DNA of 17,020 nucleotides from Elusimicrobia bacterium RIFOXYB2_FULL_48_7 (GTDB lineage Bacteria > Elusimicrobiota > Endomicrobiia > CG1-02-37-114 > XYA2-FULL-39-19): contig MGVM01000010.1 in the NCBI GenBank assembly GCA_001800495.1, positions 1 through 17,020 of the forward strand. The letters are read 5' to 3'. The position numbers were made by a program, and so were the translations under genes. The notes beneath the pieces were generated by a model. The model was not told the DNA's origin. It was given only the letters and a program-made list of their open reading frames with translations, and searched no databases. Shown one piece after another: positions 1 to 6,646 of this stretch. The stretch's first letter is position 1. Each line of letters starts with the position of its first letter.

Positions 1-237
1 TTTGCTCATGAACCCCGGTTTTGGAACCCGCCCTGTCGGTGTCCCCGGGGCCTTGTCAAATTGCATTGACTCGCTCAGGCGTATGCGCCAGATGCCGTTA
101 AGGCAGATCTTCTCCCTGGTAGCCGTTGACGCCCTGTAAGCGTCAGAAAGGTTCCAGTCCGGCGAACTCGCGCCCCACAACATCTGCGCGCCAAACAAAC
201 AAACGAATGACAAAACCAAACCCTTGATCTTTTTCAT
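1..237 (-). CDS. Secreted protein, N-terminus only; GH2-like sugar-binding start (partial at left edge)
   Basis: Seventy-nine codons read without a stop from ATG at 237-235 to the window edge, so the gene continues beyond it. A clear Shine-Dalgarno, AGGGGAG, sits just before the ATG. The first 23 residues are a Sec signal peptide: MKKIK, a hydrophobic core (LVLSFVCLFGA), and a probable cleavage near WGAS. The mature part contains REKICLNGIWRIRL, which resembles the opening 'LNG-W' strand of the jelly-roll domain at the start of many glycoside hydrolase family 2 enzymes. A Pro-rich stretch follows (KAPGTPTGRVPKPGF). This suggests an exported polysaccharide-active or carbohydrate-binding protein, but the catalytic part is outside the window. 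The GH2 link is pattern recognition only. The upstream gene on the same strand is the hydrolase at 487-1362, with 249 bp between them. Confidence 0.7.
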   Translation of the reverse strand, partial: MKKIKGLVLSFVCLFGAQMLWGASSPDWNLSDAYRASTATREKICLNGIWRIRLSESMQFDKAPGTPTGRVPKPGFMSK

Positions 238-338
238 CGGTTCTCCCCTGTAAATGTTATTGATTGAATTCTTGATTTTTAAGAACCCTCGAAAAACCAT
301 CCCTTCTACTACTTATTTTGAGTGAATTTAGATCCGGT

Positions 339-414
339 TTTTGTAGCGGTCCGATTTATCGGACATATTAGGACAACTTTATATTATTGCGTGATAAATC
401 ACGCCGCTACAAAA
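339..414. repeat. Nested inverted repeat (REP/BIME-like palindromic element)
   Basis: An 11-bp outer stem (TTTTGTAGCGG at 339-349 with CCGCTACAAAA at 404-414) encloses two smaller perfect hairpins, TCCGAT-TT-ATCGGA at 350-363 and CGTGA-TAAA-TCACG at 390-403. The two halves are inverted copies of each other. They differ mainly at the hairpin base pairs, and the differences are compensatory, so both small stems stay intact. It lies in the 249-bp gap between two minus-strand genes, and no gene was found in this gap. This is typical of REP/BIME-type elements, and it may also act as an mRNA-end structure for the hydrolase gene. Confidence 0.75.
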
Positions 415-486
415 TTAAAAAGTAAATTCTTTCTACAAAATATTTTACTCAAAGAAACTTCAACCATTCTCCCAGAAACGATGATT

Positions 487-1362
487 TTAATTCAGTATTG
501 TGTCCCCGGAATTATATTCATTACTTGTTTTGCCTGTATCAAAATATTCCAGCAATTTCTGCTGGTATGTGGTGCCGTGGCTGACGAAAGCGTCCATGTG
601 GGCGCCATCGGGAATTGTCCAGAAGTATTTGGGCTCGCGGGCGGCCTTGTAAAGCAGGGCGCTGTGGTAATACGGCACGAGGGAATCCTTTGTGCCGTGG
701 ATGAAAAGCACAGGCGTGGGTGAAACATCGCCTATTTTGTTTATTGCGCTGTATTTGTTGCCTATCAGCACCAAGGAAAGCGGCGTCCTGAACCAGCTTA
801 CCACGGGCATTGCCCTTGCTTTGTCCTTGACGATGCCCCTGTAAGAGCTGAACGTGCTATCAATAGCCGCCGCTTTTATGCCTTCGTAACGGTTGTTTTC
901 AAGGATGTTGAGCGCGATGTTCCCGCCCAGACTCTGGGCAAGCACGTAAAGGTTGTCCTGGGCTATGTCTTTGCGGTTTTTTATGTAGTTCATTGCGGCT
1001 TTTGCGTCGCGGGAAGTGCCGCTTATTGAAGGTTTGCCTTCGGAATTGCCGTAACCCCTGTAATCAAACGTGAAAACGTTGTAGCTTTCGGCAGGAAGCC
1101 ATTTGATGTACTGATAATTATACGTGATGTTGCACGCGTTGCCGTGAAAGAAGATAACGGTGCCTTTGGCCGAGGGGCCGGCGGCGGGCAGGAACCAGCC
1201 GTGGAGTTTCAGTCCGTCTTCGGTGTTGAAATAGACATCTTCGTATTTCAGGTTGTCCTTGCCGGGGTTGTTGTATGTGATTTTATCGGGGTGCAGGAAC
1301 GATTTTGTCATGCATCCGCACAGCAGAAGAAGGAAGGCAAGGGCGAGAAGCCGTTTGTTCAT
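487..1362 (-). CDS. Alpha/beta-hydrolase lipoprotein (serine hydrolase, BEM46/YfhR-like)
   Basis: The 291-aa protein is a predicted serine hydrolase of the alpha/beta fold. A signal sequence ends in a lipobox (L14-C15-G16-C17), so it is probably anchored to a membrane by a lipid on Cys17. The fold's landmarks are in order: HGNA at 73-76 (oxyanion hole region), AQSLGG with nucleophile Ser144, acid Asp226 in HGTKDSLVP, and His255 in PDGAHMDAF. The segment FTFDYRGYGNSEGKP at 97-111 is typical of the BEM46/YfhR and 'serine aminopeptidase S33' relatives. The substrate cannot be told; esterase or thioesterase activity is likely. The ATG at 1362-1360 has no strong Shine-Dalgarno, but a good promoter lies close by, so the leader may be very short. 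The gene is divergent from lpdA. Confidence 0.88.
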   Translation of the reverse strand: MNKRLLALAFLLLLCGCMTKSFLHPDKITYNNPGKDNLKYEDVYFNTEDGLKLHGWFLPAAGPSAKGTVIFFHGNACNITYNYQYIKWLPAESYNVFTFDYRGYGNSEGKPSISGTSRDAKAAMNYIKNRKDIAQDNLYVLAQSLGGNIALNILENNRYEGIKAAAIDSTFSSYRGIVKDKARAMPVVSWFRTPLSLVLIGNKYSAINKIGDVSPTPVLFIHGTKDSLVPYYHSALLYKAAREPKYFWTIPDGAHMDAFVSHGTTYQQKLLEYFDTGKTSNEYNSGDTILN

Positions 1363-1372
1363 TGCGATAATG

Positions 1373-1402
1373 ATTATACTACTTTTACAGGCGAAGGGGC
1401 AA
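1373..1402 (-). promoter_or_regulatory. Sigma70-type promoter for the hydrolase gene
   Basis: On the minus strand TTGCCC (1402-1397) and a perfect TATAAT (1378-1373) are separated by 18 bp, and the start codon lies 10 bp downstream of the -10 box. The expected transcript start would be within a few bases of the ATG, consistent with the lack of a Shine-Dalgarno. Confidence 0.5.
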
Positions 1403-1405
1403 TGT

Positions 1406-1435
1406 TTGTATTTTTAAATAATTATTGGCTATAAT
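1406..1435 (+). promoter_or_regulatory. Sigma70-type promoter for lpdA
   Basis: TTGTAT (1406-1411) and a perfect TATAAT (1430-1435) are separated by 18 bp, 31 bp before the lpdA ATG. The hydrolase promoter on the other strand lies immediately to the left, so the two divergent promoters are packed back to back in about 100 bp. Confidence 0.5.
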
Positions 1436-1466
1436 ATGCATGAAAAATCGATTATGAGGGGTGCTT

Positions 1467-2816
1467 ATGAACAAAGAATACGAATTAATTGTGATTGGGG
1501 CTGGGCCGGGCGGGTACGTGGCGGCAATAAGGGCCGCGCAGCTTGGTGCTAAAGTGCTGGTTGTTGAAAAAGACGAAATCGGCGGGACGTGCCTGAACAG
1601 GGGTTGTATTCCCACCAAGGCGATGGTTGCCAGCGCGGGGGTTTTACTGTCGGCAAAAAAGGCGGGGCAGTACGGCATAAAAGCGGAGAATATTTCGGCT
1701 GATATTAACGCCGTGATAGAAAGAAAGAACAAAATAATCGGCCAGTTCCGGATGGGCATCGGCGGGATTTTCAAAAGCTACGGGATTGAATCAGTGAAAG
1801 GGAGCGCGGTGTTTGTTTCCGGCAGTGAACTGGACATTTCCGGTGAGAAAACAGCGTTCAAGAAGTGCATAATAGCCGCGGGATCGGTTCCGTCAAGCAT
1901 TCCGGGAATTGTTGTTGATGGAGAGAAGATAATCACCAGCGACCACATACTGGATATCAAGCAAGTGCCTGCAACCCTGCTTATTATAGGAAGCGGGGCG
2001 ATAGGGATAGAGTTTGCGTGTATTTTCAGCGCTTTTGGAACCAAGGTTACGGTTGTTGAGGTACTGCCAAGGATACTGCCCAATGAAGATGAGGAGATTT
2101 CAGAGAAATTCAGGCAGTTATTGATAAGGGACGGGATTGAAATAAAGGTAAACTACAAAGTGGCCCCGGAAGAGCTTGCCAATTATGAAAAGGTGCTGGT
2201 TTCAGCCGGCAGAAAACCCTCTACGGCTGGCCTGGGACTGGAAAAAGCTGGCATTAAGCTGAGTGAAAGAGGGTTTATACCGGTAAACGACAGGATGGAA
2301 ACCGATATCGCGGGGATTTACGCCACTGGTGACGCTGTCGGCGGGATAATGCTTGCGCACAAGGCGTCGCAGGAAGGGATTGTTGCGGCGGAAAACGCCT
2401 GCGGAAACGCTTCCAGTGGTTCGCGCATTGATTACAGCGTTATTCCAAGCTGTATTTACAGTATTCCGGAGGTTGCCAGCGTCGGGTTGAGCGATAAGAA
2501 GGCGATTGAGAAAGGTTATGAAGTAATTGTGGGCAAATTCCCCTTCGCGGCAAGCGGCAGGGCGGTTACGCTTGGTGAAACTAAAGGTTTTGTGAAGGTT
2601 ATTATTGATAAAAAGACGGATATTATACTTGGCGCAAGCATTATCGGCGCGGAGGCCTCGGAATTGATAGCTGAGGTCGCGCTGGCTGTGAAGATGAAAG
2701 CAACCACGAAGGACCTTATCAGGATTGCGCACGCGCACCCGACGCTTGCGGAGGCGTTTTTTGAGGCGGCGCATGATGCGCATAAAGAGGCGGTGGACCT
2801 TCCGAAGAAACGCTAG
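1467..2816 (+). CDS. lpdA: Dihydrolipoamide dehydrogenase (E3)
   Basis: This 449-aa flavoprotein reoxidises dihydrolipoyl groups of 2-oxoacid dehydrogenases or the glycine cleavage system with NAD. It has an N-terminal FAD motif (GAGPGGYVAA, 11-20) and the redox disulfide GGTCLNRGCIPTK with Cys42 and Cys47. The NAD-binding motif GSGAIG is at 175-180 and the second FAD contact ATGDA at 286-290. The dimerisation-domain active site HAHPTLAEAF has His424 and Glu429. ATG at 1467 was chosen over the in-frame GTG at 1461 because GAGGGG at 1456-1461 is then correctly spaced. The protein is short for the family (about 460-475): the stretch between KVNYKVAPEE and LVSAGRKP (about 228-251) lacks a loop usually seen there. 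No E1, E2 or glycine-cleavage gene is adjacent; the next gene makes lipoyl groups. The stop codon is TAG. Confidence 0.96.
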   Translation: MNKEYELIVIGAGPGGYVAAIRAAQLGAKVLVVEKDEIGGTCLNRGCIPTKAMVASAGVLLSAKKAGQYGIKAENISADINAVIERKNKIIGQFRMGIGGIFKSYGIESVKGSAVFVSGSELDISGEKTAFKKCIIAAGSVPSSIPGIVVDGEKIITSDHILDIKQVPATLLIIGSGAIGIEFACIFSAFGTKVTVVEVLPRILPNEDEEISEKFRQLLIRDGIEIKVNYKVAPEELANYEKVLVSAGRKPSTAGLGLEKAGIKLSERGFIPVNDRMETDIAGIYATGDAVGGIMLAHKASQEGIVAAENACGNASSGSRIDYSVIPSCIYSIPEVASVGLSDKKAIEKGYEVIVGKFPFAASGRAVTLGETKGFVKVIIDKKTDIILGASIIGAEASELIAEVALAVKMKATTKDLIRIAHAHPTLAEAFFEAAHDAHKEAVDLPKKR

Positions 2817-2819
2817 TTT

Positions 2820-2980
2820 GAAGCACAAAAAACATTTTCTTCATTCGCTTCCGTTCAGGGCACAAATTACTTTTTCAAAAATGAGCCTCGCCGTGTTCCC
2901 TGCGGGCCCCGGCCACTCATTTCCGAAAGACAAGTAATTTGTCTTCACTAAGGCTCACTCCGAAAACGTTTTTGTGCTTC
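2820..2980. repeat. 161-bp palindromic MITE-like element
   Basis: The element begins four bases after the lpdA stop codon. Its ends are inverted copies: GAAGCACAAAAA at 2820-2831 pairs with TTTTTGTGCTTC at 2969-2980. Further matched blocks point to the same centre near 2900: ACAAATTACT at 2862-2871 with AGTAATTTGT at 2933-2942, and ATGAG at 2881-2885 with CTCAT at 2916-2920. The middle 30 bp is GC-rich and unpaired. It has no believable coding content and fills almost the whole lpdA-lipBA gap. It could be a non-autonomous mobile element or a long RNA hairpin acting as a processing or termination signal. Confidence 0.75.
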
Positions 2981-3017
2981 TGAGAATATCAATGAATCCT
3001 GGGTTCCTGCAAACAAT

Positions 3018-4625
3018 ATGAATACTCTGAAGGTCATAAATTTGGGATTAACGAAGTACGAAGAAAGCTGGAATATGCAGAAAAAAGCCCTGGCGGAGAG
3101 GATTGCCGGGAAGCGCCCTGATACGCTTTTTCTTGTTGAGCATCCGCCGGTTATCACTTTCGGGCGCGGGAAGAAGGATGATACGGATATCCTTGTGTCG
3201 CCGGAGTACCTGAAAAAAAGAGGCGTGAAGGTTGTTGAGGTTGACCGCGGGGGAAGCGTTACGCTCCACTGCCCGGGCCAGCTGGTGGGCTATGCGATTA
3301 TCGGCCTTGCGGACGGGGAAAAAGACATACATGAGTATATAAGGAAGCTGGAAGAAGTGATTATCAGGATGCTTGTTGATTACGGCATCAGCGCACAAAG
3401 GCGCGAGGGGTTTACCGGCGTGTGGGTGGGTGAAAAGAAGATTGCTTCCATCGGCGTGGGCGTGAAACACTGGGTTACTTACCATGGTTTTGCGCTGAAT
3501 GTGAACCCGGATATGTCGGTAGTTTCAATGATCCACCCCTGCGGGCTGAAAAATAGGAAGATGACGTCAATAGCAGAGCTAATGATTGCCGCGCCCCGCC
3601 AGGCGGGGCTCGCAATGACAAACAAAGAACTCATGCGGGAAGCCCGCGGGAAGGCGGAGAAATATTTCAAGGAAATCTTCGGCTGTGTCCAGCCGTCCTC
3701 GCCCTGGATGGGAGAGGATGGTCAGGTGAGGGTGAAATTCCCCTACTGGATCAAGAGGCGTGTGGCGGGTTCAAACGATAAATTTGACGCGACAAGAAAG
3801 ATTTTAAATGAATTAAAGCTCAATACCGTGTGCGACAGCGCCACTTGCCCGAATATCAACGAATGTTTCAGCAATAAAACAGCGACTTTCATGATACTGG
3901 GAAAAAATTGCACCCGCAGCTGCGGTTTTTGCTCGGTTGGCTCGCTTAACGCGGACTCACCGGAAAAAGTCGACAGGGATGAGCCAAAACGGGTCGCGCA
4001 AGCGGTGAAAAAGCTGAAATTGAGGCATGTTGTTGTCACTTCCGTGACACGCGATGACCTGGCTGACGGCGGAGCGGGGCAATTCGCGGAAGTTATAAAG
4101 GAAATCCGCAAAACGGGCGGCAAAAAAACAGCGATTGAACTTTTAGTGCCGGATTTCATGGGAAATTTGGATTCAATTAAAAAAATAGTAAGCGGAAAAC
4201 CCGAAATCATCGGGCATAACCTGGAAACTGTGCCCCGTTTATACACGGAAACAAGGCCGCAGGCAGATTATCGGCGCTCGCTGGAATTGTTGAAAAACAT
4301 AAAGGTGCTGGCTCCGGGAATTCTCACCAAATCAGGCATTATGCTGGGGCTTGGCGAGAAAAAAGAGGAAGTAATGGAAGTTTTGAAGGATTTGCGTGAA
4401 GCAGATTGTGATATCGCCACGCTGGGGCAGTACCTGAGGCCGTCAAAACAGAATATCCCGGTGAAGGAATTCATAACCCCGGAAGAATTTGAAAATTACG
4501 AGAAAACCGGCGAAAAAATGGGGTTCAAAGCGGTAGTTTCAGGCCCTTTTGTCAGGAGTTCCTACCACGCGCGGGAAGCCTACACCCGCCGCGCAGAAAA
4601 AACGCCTCTTGCGAAAACCTGTTAA
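3018..4625 (+). CDS. lipB/lipA: Fused lipoyl(octanoyl) transferase - lipoyl synthase (LipB-LipA)
   Basis: One 535-aa frame encodes both steps of lipoate assembly. Residues 1-222 are LipB, which moves octanoate from ACP to a protein lysine: RGGSVTLHCPGQ (77-88), catalytic Lys141 in KIASIG, and catalytic Cys175 in HPCG. Residues about 240-535 are LipA, the radical-SAM enzyme that inserts two sulfurs: auxiliary-cluster cysteines C272, C277 and C283 (CDSATCPNINEC), the SAM-cluster motif CTRSCGFC (C298, C302, C305), and the C-terminal RSSYHA with Ser515. All key residues of both enzymes are present. Two different palindromic repeats are translated in the joint region, at residues about 190-200 and 226-238. 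The Shine-Dalgarno at ATG 3018 is weak. ATG 3708 could start a separate LipA but has no ribosome site. The gene follows lpdA, so the pair forms a lipoate module. Confidence 0.95.
   Translation: MNTLKVINLGLTKYEESWNMQKKALAERIAGKRPDTLFLVEHPPVITFGRGKKDDTDILVSPEYLKKRGVKVVEVDRGGSVTLHCPGQLVGYAIIGLADGEKDIHEYIRKLEEVIIRMLVDYGISAQRREGFTGVWVGEKKIASIGVGVKHWVTYHGFALNVNPDMSVVSMIHPCGLKNRKMTSIAELMIAAPRQAGLAMTNKELMREARGKAEKYFKEIFGCVQPSSPWMGEDGQVRVKFPYWIKRRVAGSNDKFDATRKILNELKLNTVCDSATCPNINECFSNKTATFMILGKNCTRSCGFCSVGSLNADSPEKVDRDEPKRVAQAVKKLKLRHVVVTSVTRDDLADGGAGQFAEVIKEIRKTGGKKTAIELLVPDFMGNLDSIKKIVSGKPEIIGHNLETVPRLYTETRPQADYRRSLELLKNIKVLAPGILTKSGIMLGLGEKKEEVMEVLKDLREADCDIATLGQYLRPSKQNIPVKEFITPEEFENYEKTGEKMGFKAVVSGPFVRSSYHAREAYTRRAEKTPLAKTC
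3585..3616. repeat. REP-like palindrome inside lipB coding sequence
   Basis: ATTGC (3585-3589) pairs with GCAAT (3612-3616), and GCCCCGCC (3593-3600) pairs with GGCGGGGC (3602-3609) around a single-base tip. The pattern GATTGCC...GCAATGAC matches a palindromic repeat class seen between genes in many bacterial genomes. Here it is translated in frame as roughly IAAPRQAGLA, late in the LipB domain between the MTSIAEL motif and the last helix. Confidence 0.7.
3697..3732. repeat. Second REP-like palindrome at the LipB-LipA joint
   Basis: CCTCGCCC (3697-3704) and GGGAGAGG (3710-3717) form an 8-bp stem with one mismatch around TGGAT. A tail, ATGGTCAGGTGAGGG, follows. The whole resembles the CCTCTCCC...GGGTGAGGG palindromes common in intergenic DNA. 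It is read in frame as PSSPWMGEDGQVR, exactly between the end of LipB and the first LipA motif. Its sequence is unrelated to the 3585 palindrome. Confidence 0.6.
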
Positions 4626-4639
4626 AAATATTATATAAT
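4609..4639 (+). promoter_or_regulatory. Putative promoter for the HAMP-only gene
   Basis: TTGCGA (4609-4614) and a perfect TATAAT (4634-4639) are separated by 19 bp, slightly long. The -35 box lies inside the last codons of the lipoate fusion gene. The AT-rich stretch after the lipBA stop and the 65-bp gap support separate transcription of the downstream gene. Confidence 0.4.
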
Positions 4640-4690
4640 GTTTTATAGTTAACATTATTGGAAGCATGGGGCAACCCAAGGAGAGGCCTT

Positions 4691-5221
4691 ATGAGAAAAC
4701 GCAATCCGCTGGGATTTTTATTCTTCACGAACGAACTGAAAATCTGGTATTTTAAGTATCTTATCGGGGCTATCATTGTTTCAATGGTAGTTGCCGGGCT
4801 GGCGGTTTATTTCACCATAGGCAGGTACGCGCAGACCGTCACGGCTCTGGGGCTCACGCTTCCAGGCACTACGAGCGCGCCGATGAACATCGCCAGGGAC
4901 ATGCTCCTGAGCGTGCAGTCGCAGATGATATATATACTGATTTTTGAAACAATAGTGCTAGTATTAATCGGAATAGTGGCAAGCTTATATTTCGCTTACA
5001 GGGTAGTGGGCCCGATAAAGCGGTTAGAGCGGGAAATTGCCCAGATGGCGGAAGGCGCGGTTGATATCCACCCGGTTACCCTGAGGGACGGGGATTATCT
5101 CATGCCGATAGGGCTTCTGCTAAACAAACTTATTGAGATTATTTCGAACAAGCAGGAAACGATAGACGAGTTTAAAGCTTCCCTGAAGGGCCTTTCTTCT
5201 TTCGTGAAGGACAACAAGTAG
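4691..5221 (+). CDS. Two-TM membrane protein ending in a lone HAMP domain
   Basis: This 176-aa protein starts at ATG 4691, just after an excellent Shine-Dalgarno (AGGAGAGG, 4679-4686); an earlier ATG at 4658 would put that site inside the gene. Topology: a short cytoplasmic N-terminus, TM1 about 22-43, a small periplasmic loop about 44-78 (QTVTALGLTLPGTTSAP), TM2 about 79-102, then a HAMP domain about 103-155. The HAMP carries the conserved Pro in VVGPIKRLE and a second amphipathic helix LLLNKLIEII. The chain then stops after about 20 residues of probable coiled coil, with no kinase, cyclase or methyl-accepting output domain. HAMP domains relay signals across membranes, so it may act by pairing with another HAMP protein such as the nearby histidine kinase (inference). 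The stop is TAG, one base from the convergent transporter's stop. Confidence 0.85.
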   Translation: MRKRNPLGFLFFTNELKIWYFKYLIGAIIVSMVVAGLAVYFTIGRYAQTVTALGLTLPGTTSAPMNIARDMLLSVQSQMIYILIFETIVLVLIGIVASLYFAYRVVGPIKRLEREIAQMAEGAVDIHPVTLRDGDYLMPIGLLLNKLIEIISNKQETIDEFKASLKGLSSFVKDNK

Positions 5222-5222
5222 G

Positions 5223-6248
5223 TTAAAGGAAGAACAGAACCACGTAGTACGCCATCATCATTACCAGCCCGAGAGGCACACCCAGTTTTGCCCACGCGCG
5301 GCTTGTGATTTTCAGCTTCCCGGCAGAAATAATATTCGGAATGTTCCCCGGTATCAGCATCCCCCCTGCAACCAGCAGGCCCATCAGCACTCCCTGGATT
5401 TGTTTTTGTGTCATTGCGGGGCTTATCTCGGCCGCGGTCAGCGTGGCATTGTCAAGGACAGCTGAAACAATATTCACCCAGTAGAGCACACGGCTGTCCA
5501 GGTTCACGATGTAGGCGTCGATTACCGGCTTGAACCCGCTTCCCAGCAAAATCAGCGCCATCACGAACACATAAACCTTCAAAGCGCGGATAAACACATC
5601 TTTAAATGTTTCGTGTTTTTCGGCTGCCGTCAACCCGCCGGATGATTTCCTGCCGTGGAAAAAAGCCGCGATGGCCCCGAGGACGATGACTCCCGGCACA
5701 ATAAATTTACCCAGGAGTTTTGCGGGGTACCAAAAATCTACTCCGGGTACGCCCTTAAGCTTGGCCACGAATATGGTTGAAAGCGGTTCGCCTATAGGGG
5801 TGAGCGCGGCGCCCAGCCCTATGGAAAAACAGGCGATTACAGTAAAGTCCGTCTCGGTTTCCTTGTCCATTTCCATTACGCTTATGATTTCCACAAGCAC
5901 AAGCGCGGCGATGATGGCGGTGATAACAGAAGAAATCAGGCCCAGTATGACGACCATCAGAAAAACAAAAAGCCATACAGGCATGGCTTTCAGTATTTTA
6001 CCCACGGATTTGCGGATGTGTTTCCTGGCATACTGGAAAACAATGCCGGCTGCCAGCACCGCGAGCGTGATTTTGATGGGTTCTATAAGGGCTTCTTCCA
6101 CAAGCTCCAGAGATAGCATGCCGGAGACCAGCACGGAAAGCAGCCCCATCAAGAAAAGAAACGCTTCCAGGTTGTGTTCAACCTTCTTGTTCAGGAAAGG
6201 CCCAAGAAGCACGATCAGGATGATTATTATTAAACCGGTTATAACCAT
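5223..6248 (-). CDS. DUF1646-type predicted ion transporter
   Basis: The 341-aa protein is highly hydrophobic, with about ten predicted membrane segments. Repeated signature-like turns occur in two halves: GLGAALTPIGEPLS at 144-157, and later LDNATLTAAEISP (265-277) with GNIPNIISAGKLKI (301-314). The pattern fits the DUF1646 family of putative cation transporters in the ion-transporter superfamily, related in layout to NhaD/ArsB-type permeases. The transported ion is unknown. The start ATG at 6248 is preceded by CGGAG at suitable spacing. It lies 29 bp after a receiver gene on the same strand, so it may be the last gene of the signalling run, but it also has its own possible promoter. It ends tail to tail with the HAMP gene. 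Confidence 0.8.
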   Translation of the reverse strand: MVITGLIIIILIVLLGPFLNKKVEHNLEAFLFLMGLLSVLVSGMLSLELVEEALIEPIKITLAVLAAGIVFQYARKHIRKSVGKILKAMPVWLFVFLMVVILGLISSVITAIIAALVLVEIISVMEMDKETETDFTVIACFSIGLGAALTPIGEPLSTIFVAKLKGVPGVDFWYPAKLLGKFIVPGVIVLGAIAAFFHGRKSSGGLTAAEKHETFKDVFIRALKVYVFVMALILLGSGFKPVIDAYIVNLDSRVLYWVNIVSAVLDNATLTAAEISPAMTQKQIQGVLMGLLVAGGMLIPGNIPNIISAGKLKITSRAWAKLGVPLGLVMMMAYYVVLFFL

Positions 6249-6267
6249 TGGATTATCTCCGGAAGGA

Positions 6268-6297
6268 ATTATACCAATTAATTTAGCAGATTTGTAA
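6268..6297 (-). promoter_or_regulatory. Possible promoter for the DUF1646 transporter
   Basis: On the minus strand TTACAA (6297-6292) and TATAAT (6273-6268) are 18 bp apart, overlapping the end of the receiver gene. The -10 is perfect and the -35 weak. It would give the transporter a short leader and some independence from the signalling genes. Confidence 0.35.
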
Positions 6298-6643
6298 TAT
6301 GATCTATCAATGATTCCAGTTCAACGGGTTTTGAATAAAACCCGTCAACATTCATGGATGCGGCTTTTTCCCTGTTGTTTTTCTGGTCGGAAGCGGTCAG
6401 AATAATTATTTTAATGTCCTTGTATTCAGGCACGGCTTTTATCCTGTCAAATACTTCCCATCCGTTCATTTTCGGCATCCTTATGTCAAGTATTATCAGG
6501 TCGGGATGAAAACTTCCTGCTTTTTTAAGCCCTTGTTCGCCGTCACAGGCGCATTCAACCGTGAAACCTGAGCCGCTAAGGTTTATTTTCAATAAATTGG
6601 TGATGTTCTCTTCGTCTTCAATCAGTAAAATTCTGTTTTTCAT
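6278..6643 (-). CDS. Single-domain response regulator (CheY-like receiver)
   Basis: The 121 residues are a receiver domain only. Acidic pocket D10/E11, phospho-acceptor Asp53 in LDIRMP, Thr83 in ILTAS and Lys105 in YSKP are all present, so it should be phosphorylated. There is no DNA-binding or enzymatic output; it probably acts by protein contact or as a relay step. It starts only 3 bp after the histidine kinase stop, with AGGGA inside the kinase's last codons as the ribosome site. That spacing makes it the best candidate for the kinase's direct partner. The helix-1 region LLKINLSGSGFTVE resembles the other receivers of the cluster, which hints at local duplication. Confidence 0.93.
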   Translation of the reverse strand: MKNRILLIEDEENITNLLKINLSGSGFTVECACDGEQGLKKAGSFHPDLIILDIRMPKMNGWEVFDRIKAVPEYKDIKIIILTASDQKNNREKAASMNVDGFYSKPVELESLIDHITNLLN

Positions 6644-6646
6644 GGT

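Noticed and set aside
1461..1466. GTG start for lpdA two codons upstream
   Set aside because: GAGGGG at 1456-1461 overlaps that GTG; it is properly spaced only for the ATG at 1467.
2202..2828. 208-aa minus-strand frame within lpdA
   Set aside because: It is Arg-rich, lies antisense to a well-conserved enzyme gene, and has no family motifs.
4658..4690. Upstream ATG at 4658 for the HAMP protein
   Set aside because: AGGAGAGG at 4679-4686 clearly serves ATG 4691, and the extra residues look unlike a membrane-protein N-terminus.
5671..6297. 208-aa plus-strand frame opposite the DUF1646 gene
   Set aside because: Its Ser/Thr/Met/Ile-rich composition is typical of the antisense of a membrane protein, with no ribosome site or motifs.
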